From: Bacteroidota bacterium
GTDB taxonomy: Bacteria; Bacteroidota; Bacteroidia; Flavobacteriales; Flavobacteriaceae
Assembly (NCBI GenBank): GCA_023427845.1
Contig: JAEYZX010000143.1
Coordinates: 1 to 5,370 of the forward strand
Direction: 5' to 3'
DNA length: 5,370 nt
The position numbers were made by a program, and so were the translations under genes. Of the stretch, positions 1 through 5,370 are shown piece by piece. A model generated the notes under the pieces. The model was not told the DNA's origin. It saw nothing but the letters and a program-made list of their open reading frames with translations, and made no database searches. How positions within the stretch are numbered: the first letter of the stretch is position 1; each line of letters starts with the position of its first letter.

Positions 1-135
1 CCTCTTGGGTGTACAGGCGCCAAACTTTCGGTTCAGCTGTTCGACGAAATGAAACGTCGCGGCAACAAGTACGGAATGGTGACCATGTGCGTCGGAACTG
101 GTCAGGGAAGCGCCGGAATATATGAACTATTATAA
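1..135 (+). CDS. Thiolase (acetyl-CoA C-acyltransferase), C-terminal end only
   Basis: Frame 1 is open from the first base and encodes the last 44 residues of a thiolase, ending in TAA. The visible start PLGCTGAK is the end of the thiolase (G)HPxGxTG motif, whose histidine would be the residue just before the window. CVGTGQG near the end is the conserved CxGxG loop; its cysteine (bases 88-90) is the C-terminal catalytic cysteine of the family. Thiolases cleave 3-ketoacyl-CoA with free CoA to give acetyl-CoA and a shortened acyl-CoA, the last step of beta-oxidation. A biosynthetic acetoacetyl-CoA thiolase cannot be told apart from this fragment alone. The acyl-CoA dehydrogenase gene 31 bases downstream favours the degradative enzyme (FadA type). 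The start and most of the gene lie outside the window. Confidence 0.93.
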   Translation, partial: PLGCTGAKLSVQLFDEMKRRGNKYGMVTMCVGTGQGSAGIYELL

Positions 136-166
136 AAAAACCAACAGTTTCTGAAATACAACAACC

Positions 167-1969
167 ATGGCAACATTTGAAAAAGACATTACAAGAGGCG
201 GACAATTCCTTGTTAAAGAAACCAGGAGCGAAGATGTTTTTACGCCTGAAGATTTTACCGACGAGCAAATAATGATGCGTGATTCGGTAAAAGAATTCAT
301 CGACAAGGAAATCTGGCCAAACAAGCACCGCTTCGAGAACAAAGACTATGCATTTACAGAAGAGTGCATGCGCAAAGCCGGCCAACTCGGTTTGCTGGGA
401 GTCGCAGTTCCTGAAGAATATGGCGGCTTGGGCATGGGTTTTGTCTCCACAATGCTGGTATGCGATTACATTTCGGGCGCGACCGGATCCTTCTCTACCG
501 CTTTTGGCGCACATACCGGAATTGGTACGATGCCGATTACGTTGTATGGAACGGAAGAGCAAAAAAAGAAGTATGTTCCAAAACTCGCATCGGGCGAATG
601 GTTTGGTGCTTATTGCCTCACAGAACCGGGCGCGGGTTCGGATGCGAATTCCGGAAAAACAAAAGCAGTCCTTTCCGACGACGGGACGCATTATAAGATC
701 ACGGGACAAAAAATGTGGATTTCAAACGCAGGTTTCTGCAGCGTATTCATTGTTTTTGCGCGTATCGAAGATGATAAGAACATCACGGGATTCATTGTCG
801 AAAACGATCCTGCGAACGGTATTTCAATGAATGAAGAAGAGCACAAACTCGGAATCCGCGCCTCTTCTACCCGACAGGTGTTTTTTAATGAAACGATAGT
901 ACCGGTAGAAAATATGCTGTCTGACCGAGGAAACGGATTCAAAATTGCAATGAATGCGCTCAACGTTGGCCGAATCAAACTCGCGGGCGCGTGTCTTGAT
1001 GCGCAACGCCGGGTAACATCGGGAGCGGTGAAATATGCGAACGAACGTATCCAATTTGATACGCCAATTGCAAATTTTGGTGCAATCCGGCAGAAACTCG
1101 CCGAGATGGCCGCAAGCTGTTATGCGGGCGAAAGTGCAACCTATCGCGCAACAAAAGCTATCGAAGACCGGATTGCCGCCCGAATCGCCGACGGTGCTCC
1201 GCACCATGAAGCAGAACTCAAAGGCGTTGAGGAATTCGCAATCGAATGTTCAATCTTGAAGGTTGCCGTTTCCGAGGATTTGCAAAATTGTACCGATGAA
1301 GGAATCCAGATTCTCGGAGGGATGGGTTTTTCGGAAGATACGCCGATGGAAAGCGCCTGGCGTGATGCACGGATTGCACGGATTTATGAAGGTACCAATG
1401 AAATTAACCGAATGCTTGCTGTGGGCATGCTTATCAAAAAAGCGATGAAAGGCCATGTCGATTTACTTGGGCCTGCCACTAAAGTTGCCGAGGAACTAAT
1501 GGGAATTCCTGATTTTGACATGCCCGACTATTCGGAGTTGTTTGCCGAAGAAAAAGCGATAATCGCCAAACTCAAGAAAGCATTTTTAATGGTTGCCGGA
1601 AGTGCAGTTCAAAAATTCGGTCCAGATCTCGAAGAACATCAACAATTGTTATTGGCTGCAGCCGATATGCTGATTGAAATTTATATGGCCGAATCGGCTA
1701 TACTTCGAGCTGAAAAGTTAGCAAAAAGAGAAGGCGAGCAAAAAGTACAAGAGCAGATTGCAATGGCAAAGCTCTATTTGTATCAAGCAGTTGACATCAT
1801 CAACCAAAAAGGCAAAGAGAGCATCATTTCATTTGCCGAGGGCGACGAACAGCGCATGATGCTGATGGGTTTACGGCGATTTACAAAATACACAAACATG
1901 CCAAACATAATTGCATTGCGCGAGACCATTGCTGCAAAACTCGTGAGTGAAAACGAATACTGTTTCTAG
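167..1969 (+). CDS. Acyl-CoA dehydrogenase, long VLCAD/ACAD9-like form (600 aa)
   Basis: A flavoenzyme predicted to catalyse the first step of beta-oxidation, oxidising acyl-CoA to trans-2-enoyl-CoA with FAD. Family signature 1 is seen at residues 150-162 (CLTEPGAGSDANS), the FAD-contact WISN at 184-187, an ERIQFDTPI segment at 293-301, signature 2 at 381-402 (QILGGMGF...WRDAR), and IYEGTNEINR at 406-415. Glu408 of that last segment aligns with the catalytic base of medium- and very-long-chain enzymes. Short-chain family members are about 380-400 residues; this one carries some 180 more after residue 420, mostly helical and charged, as in VLCAD/ACAD9, where the extra C-terminal domain helps dimerisation and membrane contact. 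A long-chain substrate is therefore inferred. The ATG at 167 gives the expected N-terminus; no Shine-Dalgarno sequence is present, as is usual in Bacteroidota. It is probably cotranscribed with the thiolase just upstream and is the last gene before a terminator. Confidence 0.95.
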   Translation: MATFEKDITRGGQFLVKETRSEDVFTPEDFTDEQIMMRDSVKEFIDKEIWPNKHRFENKDYAFTEECMRKAGQLGLLGVAVPEEYGGLGMGFVSTMLVCDYISGATGSFSTAFGAHTGIGTMPITLYGTEEQKKKYVPKLASGEWFGAYCLTEPGAGSDANSGKTKAVLSDDGTHYKITGQKMWISNAGFCSVFIVFARIEDDKNITGFIVENDPANGISMNEEEHKLGIRASSTRQVFFNETIVPVENMLSDRGNGFKIAMNALNVGRIKLAGACLDAQRRVTSGAVKYANERIQFDTPIANFGAIRQKLAEMAASCYAGESATYRATKAIEDRIAARIADGAPHHEAELKGVEEFAIECSILKVAVSEDLQNCTDEGIQILGGMGFSEDTPMESAWRDARIARIYEGTNEINRMLAVGMLIKKAMKGHVDLLGPATKVAEELMGIPDFDMPDYSELFAEEKAIIAKLKKAFLMVAGSAVQKFGPDLEEHQQLLLAAADMLIEIYMAESAILRAEKLAKREGEQKVQEQIAMAKLYLYQAVDIINQKGKESIISFAEGDEQRMMLMGLRRFTKYTNMPNIIALRETIAAKLVSENEYCF

Positions 1970-1992
1970 AATTAGTTTAGTTTAGTTGGTAG

Positions 1993-2028
1993 AAAACCGC
2001 TGTTGTTTAATTACGCAGCGGTTTTTTT
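1993..2028 (+). terminator. Intrinsic terminator of the beta-oxidation operon
   Basis: AAAACCGCTG (1993-2002) pairs perfectly with CAGCGGTTTT (2016-2025) around a 13-base loop, and the right arm runs on into seven T (2022-2028). It begins 24 bases after the stop of the acyl-CoA dehydrogenase gene, so that gene is probably the last of its operon. On the opposite strand the stem is followed by only four T, so it may also work weakly in that direction. Confidence 0.85.
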
Positions 2029-2033
2029 ATACG

Positions 2034-2067
2034 AAAAAAGCGGCCTTCTGAGGAAGCGGCCGCTTTT
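2034..2067 (-). terminator. Second hairpin, likely intrinsic terminator for the - strand genes
   Basis: AAAAGCGGCC (2036-2045) pairs with GGCCGCTTTT (2058-2067). The inner arms TTC (2046-2048) and GAA (2053-2055) extend the stem past a two-base bulge around a TGAG loop. Read on the - strand the GC-rich stem is followed by six T (complement of 2034-2039); on the + strand by four. It therefore fits best as the terminator of transcripts arriving from the brkB-family gene, about 205 bases past that gene's stop. It could also back up the + strand terminator eight bases before it. Confidence 0.7.
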
Positions 2068-2069
2068 AC

Positions 2070-2127
2070 TTGTATTAATATAAAGACATTGGCCCTAACC
2101 GAAATCAATACTTTATAATTAATACAA
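2070..2127. repeat. Long A/T-rich inverted repeat
   Basis: TTGTATTAATATAAAG (2070-2085) is the reverse complement of 2111-2127 apart from one extra A in the right arm, with a 25-base spacer that includes GGCCC. The arms also contain the small palindrome TATTAATA. As RNA it could form a 16-bp stem with one bulge. It lies in the 3' trailer of any transcript from the brkB-family gene, just before the GC-rich terminator hairpin. I cannot tell whether it is an RNA structure, a DNA-binding site or a chance product of A/T-rich sequence. Confidence 0.55.
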
Positions 2128-2271
2128 AAACCAAACAAACATTTATTATAATCTCTTTCGAGCAATTTTTTTGAGTGAGACAATAAGATTACATCGTTTT
2201 GTCTTTTACAAATCTCCAATAAATTGATGGCTTTTCGTTATACAATATTCCCGATTTGTTACAGAATTTCA

Positions 2272-3186
2272 TTATTCGTTGATTTCCAAAATCTCTTTTT
2301 GGATTTTAACAGCATATTCGTTCGGAATAATTCTTTTTCCGTAGATCCGGGAATACATCTTCGTGAATTCGGCACCGAAATAAAGAATGATTGCACAGTA
2401 ATATACCCAAATCAAAATAATGATTACCGATCCGGCGGCGTCGTACACCGTTGCAATCGTCGATGCGCCCAGGTAGTATCCTATCGCAAACTTTCCCAGC
2501 ATAAATAACAACGCGGTAAACCCAGATCCGATGAACGTATCGGTGTATCCAATTTCCCCATCAGGCAGCGTTTTGAAGATGATTGCGAACAGAAGTGTCG
2601 TAATCAAAAATAGCGCGATTATATTAACGATATAGAAAACATATACGGTAGCTTCGGGGAAATGAAGAACCAGTCTTTCATTCAACAAGTCCAACGTCGT
2701 ATTTATTATCAAAGCTACCAGCAACAAAAATCCAACCGATGCAATCATTGAGAACGACATGATCCGGTTCTTAATAAATTTTGCAATTCCTTTATTCGGC
2801 TTTGCTTTTAATCCCCAGATAAAATTGATCGAACTTTGTATTTCGACGAACACACCTGAGGCACCGATCAACAGCATTATAACACCGAAAATAGCTGCAA
2901 ACGCATTGCTTTCGGCAAGCTCGATATTTTTAATTGTATTCTGGATCTGGGCCGCTGCTTCATTTCCGACAAATTGATTGATTTGTCCAAAAAACTGCCC
3001 TGTTACCGCGTCCTGCCCAAAAAATATCCCACAAATAAACAATACAATAATTAAGAGTGGCGGTAATGCGAAAATGGTATAATAAGCCAATGATGCGCTG
3101 AGTTTGATTGCATTGTCCTCAATAAATTCATTCATCGTCAGCTTTAGAAGTTTGGCGGTTTTGTGCGTCACAATTTTTAGGCTCAT
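2272..3186 (-). CDS. YihY/virulence factor BrkB family membrane protein
   Basis: A 304-residue integral membrane protein. Six hydrophobic segments are visible at about residues 31-55, 93-116, 143-163, 179-206, 218-240 and 251-279, a layout typical of the family. Family-like stretches are ASLAYYTIFALPPLL near the first segment (30-44), LPDGEIGY before the fifth (207-214), and the end of the last segment, WVYYCAIILYFGAEFTK. The C-terminal tail is charged and probably cytoplasmic. The family was once annotated as ribonuclease BN through a mistaken assignment, and as Bordetella BrkB (serum resistance). Its biochemical role is not settled, so no function beyond an inner-membrane, possibly transport-related protein is claimed. 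The start at 3186 gives a usual N-terminus; Met18 is a possible but less likely alternative. It lies downstream of ytxH on the same strand, but a strong terminator stands between them. Confidence 0.92.
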   Translation of the reverse strand: MSLKIVTHKTAKLLKLTMNEFIEDNAIKLSASLAYYTIFALPPLLIIVLFICGIFFGQDAVTGQFFGQINQFVGNEAAAQIQNTIKNIELAESNAFAAIFGVIMLLIGASGVFVEIQSSINFIWGLKAKPNKGIAKFIKNRIMSFSMIASVGFLLLVALIINTTLDLLNERLVLHFPEATVYVFYIVNIIALFLITTLLFAIIFKTLPDGEIGYTDTFIGSGFTALLFMLGKFAIGYYLGASTIATVYDAAGSVIIILIWVYYCAIILYFGAEFTKMYSRIYGKRIIPNEYAVKIQKEILEINE

Positions 3187-3214
3187 GATGTTCTGTTTGG
3201 TTAAAATTCTAAAT

Positions 3215-3246
3215 AAAAAAAAGGATCTACCAATGGTAAATCCTTT
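3215..3246 (-). terminator. Intrinsic terminator after the ytxH-type gene
   Basis: On the - strand the hairpin arms are AAAGGAT (complement of 3240-3246) and ATCCTTT (complement of 3220-3226). After one mismatch an inner four-base stem (TACC/GGTA) closes on a three-base loop. Eight T follow (complement of 3215-3222). It lies 32 bases past the stop of the YtxH-domain gene, so it should end the DUF4142-lmo0937-ytxH transcript. Only 28 bases remain between its T-tract and the brkB-family start codon. Confidence 0.85.
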
Positions 3247-3278
3247 CCAGCCTATCGGAAAAAATGATAAGCGTTATA

Positions 3279-3590
3279 TTAAACAGTGGCAGCGTTTGCA
3301 CCTTTGTTGGCGCCTCCACGGCTGCCTCCCTGCTCATTTCCAGTATCCTGAGTACTACCAGCAGATCCACCAGTCATATCATTTATTTTAGATTTGACAT
3401 TTTCCATCTGATCGGTTGCGGAACTAACCAGATTTCCGAATTTATCTCTCAAGTTTTGAGTATAGTCGCCACCTTTTGTCGATATTTTTCTGCGGATTTC
3501 TGATCCTTTTTCAGGAGCAAACAGAATTCCTAATGCCGCGCCTACCGCAACACCGGCAAACAATCCTACTAACATTTTTTGATTATTCAT
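3279..3590 (-). CDS. YtxH domain-containing protein
   Basis: A 103-residue protein. Residues 6-24 form one hydrophobic, glycine-rich segment, followed directly by GILFAPEKGSEIRRKI (21-36), the hallmark of the YtxH family (a glycine-rich membrane helix, then APxxGxExR). The middle (about 40-72) is amphipathic and charged, probably helical. The end (73-103) is low in complexity, rich in Gly, Asn, Ser and Ala, and likely disordered. YtxH proteins are small, widespread and often linked to general stress, first known from Bacillus subtilis; their molecular role is unclear. The ATG at 3590 follows an A/T-rich leader that closely resembles the one before the neighbouring lmo0937-type gene. It is 34 bases after that gene, probably in the same operon, and is followed by a terminator. 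Confidence 0.9.
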   Translation of the reverse strand: MNNQKMLVGLFAGVAVGAALGILFAPEKGSEIRRKISTKGGDYTQNLRDKFGNLVSSATDQMENVKSKINDMTGGSAGSTQDTGNEQGGSRGGANKGANAATV

Positions 3591-3624
3591 AATTCAAGTA
3601 TTTAAGTTATTAATTTTCACTTTT

Positions 3625-3783
3625 CTATAATGGTCTTCTACCCTGGATGATTCGAAGAAGAACAACAATCACGGCGATCACAAGAAGAATGTGAATCAAA
3701 TTTCCGGTTACAAATCCACCAAGAAAGCCGATTGCCCAAATAATTACTAATATTACTGCAATTGTATATAAGAGATTTCCCAT
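3625..3783 (-). CDS. lmo0937 family small membrane protein (52 aa)
   Basis: A short open frame, ATG at 3783 to TAG at 3625, encodes 52 residues beginning MGNLLYTIAVILVIIWAIGF. Two hydrophobic helices are visible, about residues 4-22 and 28-44, joined by a glycine-containing turn (GGFVTGN), with a basic tail RIIQGRRPL. This layout, with the GNLIHILLVIAVIVVLLRII second helix, matches my knowledge of the lmo0937 family of about 50-residue membrane proteins, which has no established function and is common in stress-related gene clusters. It lies 43 bases after the DUF4142 gene and 34 bases before the ytxH-type gene, all on the same strand and with no terminator between, so an operon is likely. 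It would be missed by annotation with a 60-residue cutoff. No Shine-Dalgarno sequence is seen. Confidence 0.88.
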   Translation of the reverse strand: MGNLLYTIAVILVIIWAIGFLGGFVTGNLIHILLVIAVIVVLLRIIQGRRPL

Positions 3784-3826
3784 AATTTAAGTTTTAAGTT
3801 ATTTGTTATTTATAATTGGTTTATGA

Positions 3827-4417
3827 TTACTTTCTAGCATTATCAAGCTTTTCCTCAAGAGCGCGCGTATGCTCGAGATGCATTCTCAGCGTTCCTAATG
3901 TTTTTGTAGCCCATGATTTTATCTCTGCATCTTCAGTCCGATCTACATTTCTCTCGAATTTATTGATCGCCTTTTCGTGATTGTCAATCATCATGTCAAG
4001 GTAAGCATCATCAAAATCCTCGGCTTGTTTGTCGCTTAGTTTATTGTATTTGTCCATGCCATCCTCAGTCAGCGCGGCAGGAATTGAGATATTTTTACTT
4101 GCGGCAAGCGTTTTCAATTCGTTTGAAGATTTTGTATGTTCATCTTCCATCATTTTTCCGTGTGCTTTCACGTCAGCATTTGCGCTTCGCTGTGCCAATT
4201 TACCCAACTGTATTTCCATCAGATCCATCTCGGCTGCCGCCACAAGGAACTCGGCATCGTTTTCCATCGAATTGTCATCGAATTTCTCGTCATTCTGCTC
4301 TTCTGCAACTTCTTCAGTATCCGCGGGTTTATCCTTGCAGGATGTAGCTGCAAATAATAATGCCGCAAACAAGGTCAGTCCAAAATTGAACGGCCGTAAC
4401 ATGGTTGTGCTTTTCAT
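3827..4417 (-). CDS. DUF4142 domain-containing lipoprotein
   Basis: A 196-residue exported protein of the DUF4142 family, which is predicted to form a ferritin-like helical bundle and has no firm function. A signal peptide (basic start, hydrophobic 11-23) ends in a lipobox-like ATSC with Cys27 as the likely lipidation site. An acidic linker (about 33-54) follows. The domain begins DAEFLVAAAEMDLMEIQLGK (54-73) and continues with AHGKMMEDEHTKSS (85-98), FDDAYLDMMIDNHEKAI (135-151), and a last helix ending RMHLEHTRALEEKL. His86, His94, His147, His180 and His183 sit on these helices; metal binding is possible but unproven. The frame is open upstream to an ATG at 4471. I chose 4417 because the signal peptide then starts normally and the extra 18 residues are not signal-like and run over repeated noncoding sequence. 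Met at 4402 is another option. First gene of the probable operon with the lmo0937 and ytxH types. Confidence 0.9.
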   Translation of the reverse strand: MKSTTMLRPFNFGLTLFAALLFAATSCKDKPADTEEVAEEQNDEKFDDNSMENDAEFLVAAAEMDLMEIQLGKLAQRSANADVKAHGKMMEDEHTKSSNELKTLAASKNISIPAALTEDGMDKYNKLSDKQAEDFDDAYLDMMIDNHEKAINKFERNVDRTEDAEIKSWATKTLGTLRMHLEHTRALEEKLDNARK

Positions 4418-4450
4418 AATTATTGGTTTTTTTGTTAATACTCTATTAGT

Positions 4451-4516
4451 ATTACAAAGATGGCCCAACATTAAAGACCCCTCGTTACAAGATATCTATA
4501 AAGTGTTACAGGATAT
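4451..4516. promoter_or_regulatory. Tandem TTACA-type repeats upstream of the DUF4142 gene (candidate operator)
   Basis: Two 12-base direct repeats, GTTACAAGATAT (4484-4495) and GTTACAGGATAT (4505-4516), differ at one position and start exactly 21 bases apart, two turns of B-DNA. A third partial copy, ATTACAAAGAT, lies at 4451-4461. All sit in the 129-base gap between the histidine kinase stop and the DUF4142 start, where the promoter of the small-protein operon is expected. Same-face spacing is what a dimeric regulator binding direct repeats would need. That they are an operator is inference; I do not recognise the site of a known regulator. Confidence 0.4.
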
Positions 4517-4546
4517 TAATATAGGAAATTCAGCGGCTTGGAATAG

Positions 4547-5370
4547 CTAGATAGGTAGTAAAACTTTGAACTCAGCACCTCTATTTGGAATGTTGTGTGC
4601 GAATATGAAACCATTATGATTTTCAACCATTTTCTTACAAATAGCAAGGCCGATCCCGGTCCCGGAATAATTATCGCGATCATGTAGTCGGTGGAACAAC
4701 ACAAAAATGCGATCGGCATATTGCTGATCGAATCCTATTCCGTTGTCGGTAAACGTCAACTGGTGATATCGCTTCCTGACTTTGGATTTTAGTTCTGTTA
4801 TTTTTTTGCTATCGACAATTTCGTATGCGACTACAATTTCCGGAACTTCGTCTTCCTTTGCATATTTCAACGAATTGCTAAGCAGATTTACGAATAATTG
4901 CTGGATTTGATGCGGAATGACCTTTATCGTGGGAAGTTCATCTGAAGTAATGACCGCGCCCTTATCTTCTATTATCTGTGCCAAATCATTTTTAGCATTT
5001 TCAAGCAGATGATTTAAGTCGGTTACAACAGTTTTTTTATCGGTTCGGTTCAAACGTGAATAGACCAGCAGATCGTCGATCAGTTTTTGGGCACGTGCAG
5101 ACGAAATCTGGATCCTGGAAAAATAACTTTGAGATGCTTCGTCCAGCTTCGCAATCTCATCATCGCCAATCCGGGAAATGAACATTTGAATTTTGCGAAG
5201 AGGTTCCTGAAGATCATGGCTTACGATATGATTAAATGAAGATAGTTCGGCATTGCTGTTTTTCAATTCGACATTGCGTTGTTCGAGTTTCATCAGGTTT
5301 TTGTGCTGCGCAGTAACATCGCAATCTACTCCTATGATAATCTCCCGGCCCTCGCTGTCCCGCGTGAGTT
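4547..5370 (-). CDS. Sensor histidine kinase, 3' part (PAS end, HisKA, HATPase_c)
   Basis: The frame is open to the window edge, so the gene is partial at its 5' end; 273 residues are visible. The ATG at 5293 is internal, not the start: upstream of it the frame reads LTRDSEGREIIIGVDCDVTAQ, the end of a PAS/PAC sensor domain. A short coiled-coil linker follows, then the HisKA H-box SHDLQEPLRK with the phospho-accepting His at bases 5216-5218. The ATPase domain shows an N-box NLLSNSLKY (4862-4888), G1 DNGIGF (4730-4747), an F-box-like IFVLFHRLH, and G2 GTGIGLAICK (4634-4663), and ends normally at VLLPI. All catalytic elements are intact. The input is unknown because the sensor part is outside. 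No response regulator gene follows. The DUF4142 gene starts 129 bases downstream on the same strand with no clear terminator between them. Confidence 0.95.
   Translation of the reverse strand, partial: LTRDSEGREIIIGVDCDVTAQHKNLMKLEQRNVELKNSNAELSSFNHIVSHDLQEPLRKIQMFISRIGDDEIAKLDEASQSYFSRIQISSARAQKLIDDLLVYSRLNRTDKKTVVTDLNHLLENAKNDLAQIIEDKGAVITSDELPTIKVIPHQIQQLFVNLLSNSLKYAKEDEVPEIVVAYEIVDSKKITELKSKVRKRYHQLTFTDNGIGFDQQYADRIFVLFHRLHDRDNYSGTGIGLAICKKMVENHNGFIFAHNIPNRGAEFKVLLPI

Larger units (their letters stand above)
1970..2271. other. Gene-free stretch between convergent genes
   Basis: 302 bases between the stop of the acyl-CoA dehydrogenase gene and the stop of the brkB-family gene, which face each other. 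It holds three inverted repeats in its left half: a terminator hairpin at 1993-2028, a GC-rich hairpin at 2034-2067 and an A/T-rich inverted repeat at 2070-2127. The rest (2128-2271) is A/T-rich and I see no convincing gene, tRNA or promoter in it. The only open frame of any length on the - strand (2007-2219) runs through both terminator hairpins and resembles no protein I know. Confidence 0.7.

Noticed and set aside
348..1207. Several open frames of 78-160 codons overlapping the acyl-CoA dehydrogenase gene (both strands)
   Set aside because: They overlap conserved catalytic sequence of a full-length, well-recognised enzyme, and their translations show no family features; they reflect the base composition of the real gene.
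1970..1986. Short GTTTA tandem repeat after the acyl-CoA dehydrogenase stop
   Set aside because: Only two to three units in A/T-rich spacer; no support for a functional repeat.
2007..2219. 70-codon open frame on the - strand in the intergenic region
   Set aside because: It runs through both terminator hairpins and the inverted repeat, has no recognisable domain, and its composition looks like translated A/T-rich noncoding DNA.
4455..4490. Bacteroidota-type promoter for the DUF4142 gene: CATCTTTG on the - strand (complement of 4455-4462) as a -7 box, with a TTG at the complement of 4488-4490
   Set aside because: The -7 box has a mismatch at its first base to TAnnTTTG, and the only suitable TTG is 25 bases away, longer than the usual spacing. 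A promoter surely exists nearby but I cannot place it.
4029..4550. 173-codon open frame on the + strand opposite the DUF4142 gene
   Set aside because: Its serine- and alanine-rich translation is the antisense shadow of a gene with a clear signal peptide and domain. It extends past that gene only into the repeat-bearing gap.
5216..5293. ATG at 5293 as the start of a short soluble histidine kinase
   Set aside because: The frame continues to the window edge and encodes the characteristic end of a PAS/PAC domain, so this methionine is internal.

Overview
The window looks like a piece of a Bacteroidota chromosome, most likely a flavobacterium or close relative. The reasons are the protein families present (a DUF4142 lipoprotein, a HisKA sensor kinase of the 'SHDLQEPLRK' type common in that phylum, and a thiolase followed by a long VLCAD-type acyl-CoA dehydrogenase). 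There is also no Shine-Dalgarno sequence before any start; the leaders are A/T-rich. Base composition is moderate in the left genes and A/T-rich between genes. This assignment is inference; no marker RNA is present.

Left part (1-1969, + strand): the 3' end of a thiolase gene, then after 31 bases a complete acyl-CoA dehydrogenase of about 600 residues. Together they are the distal end of a fatty-acid beta-oxidation operon whose earlier genes lie outside the window. Middle (1970-2271): a 302-base gene-free stretch between convergent genes. It holds a terminator for the left operon, a second hairpin best oriented to terminate the right-hand genes, and a large A/T-rich inverted repeat.

Right part (2272-5370, all - strand; read from right to left in transcription order): a sensor histidine kinase open at the window edge, then a DUF4142 lipoprotein, a 52-residue two-helix membrane protein of the lmo0937 type, a YtxH-domain protein, a clear intrinsic terminator, and a YihY/BrkB-family six-helix membrane protein. 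Every complete gene on this side is membrane-bound or membrane-anchored. DUF4142, lmo0937 and ytxH are 43 and 34 bases apart with no terminator between them and look like one operon of small envelope or stress-type proteins. The kinase lies just upstream on the same strand, without an evident terminator, so it may belong with them or regulate them.

Most of this is ordinary chromosome. The points most worth a second look are a tandem TTACA-type repeat upstream of the DUF4142 gene, a near-identical 23-24 base leader in front of both lmo0937 and ytxH, the strong terminator only 28 bases before the brkB start, and the inverted repeat at 2070-2127. I see no phage, insertion sequence, CRISPR array, RNA gene or clearly new system.
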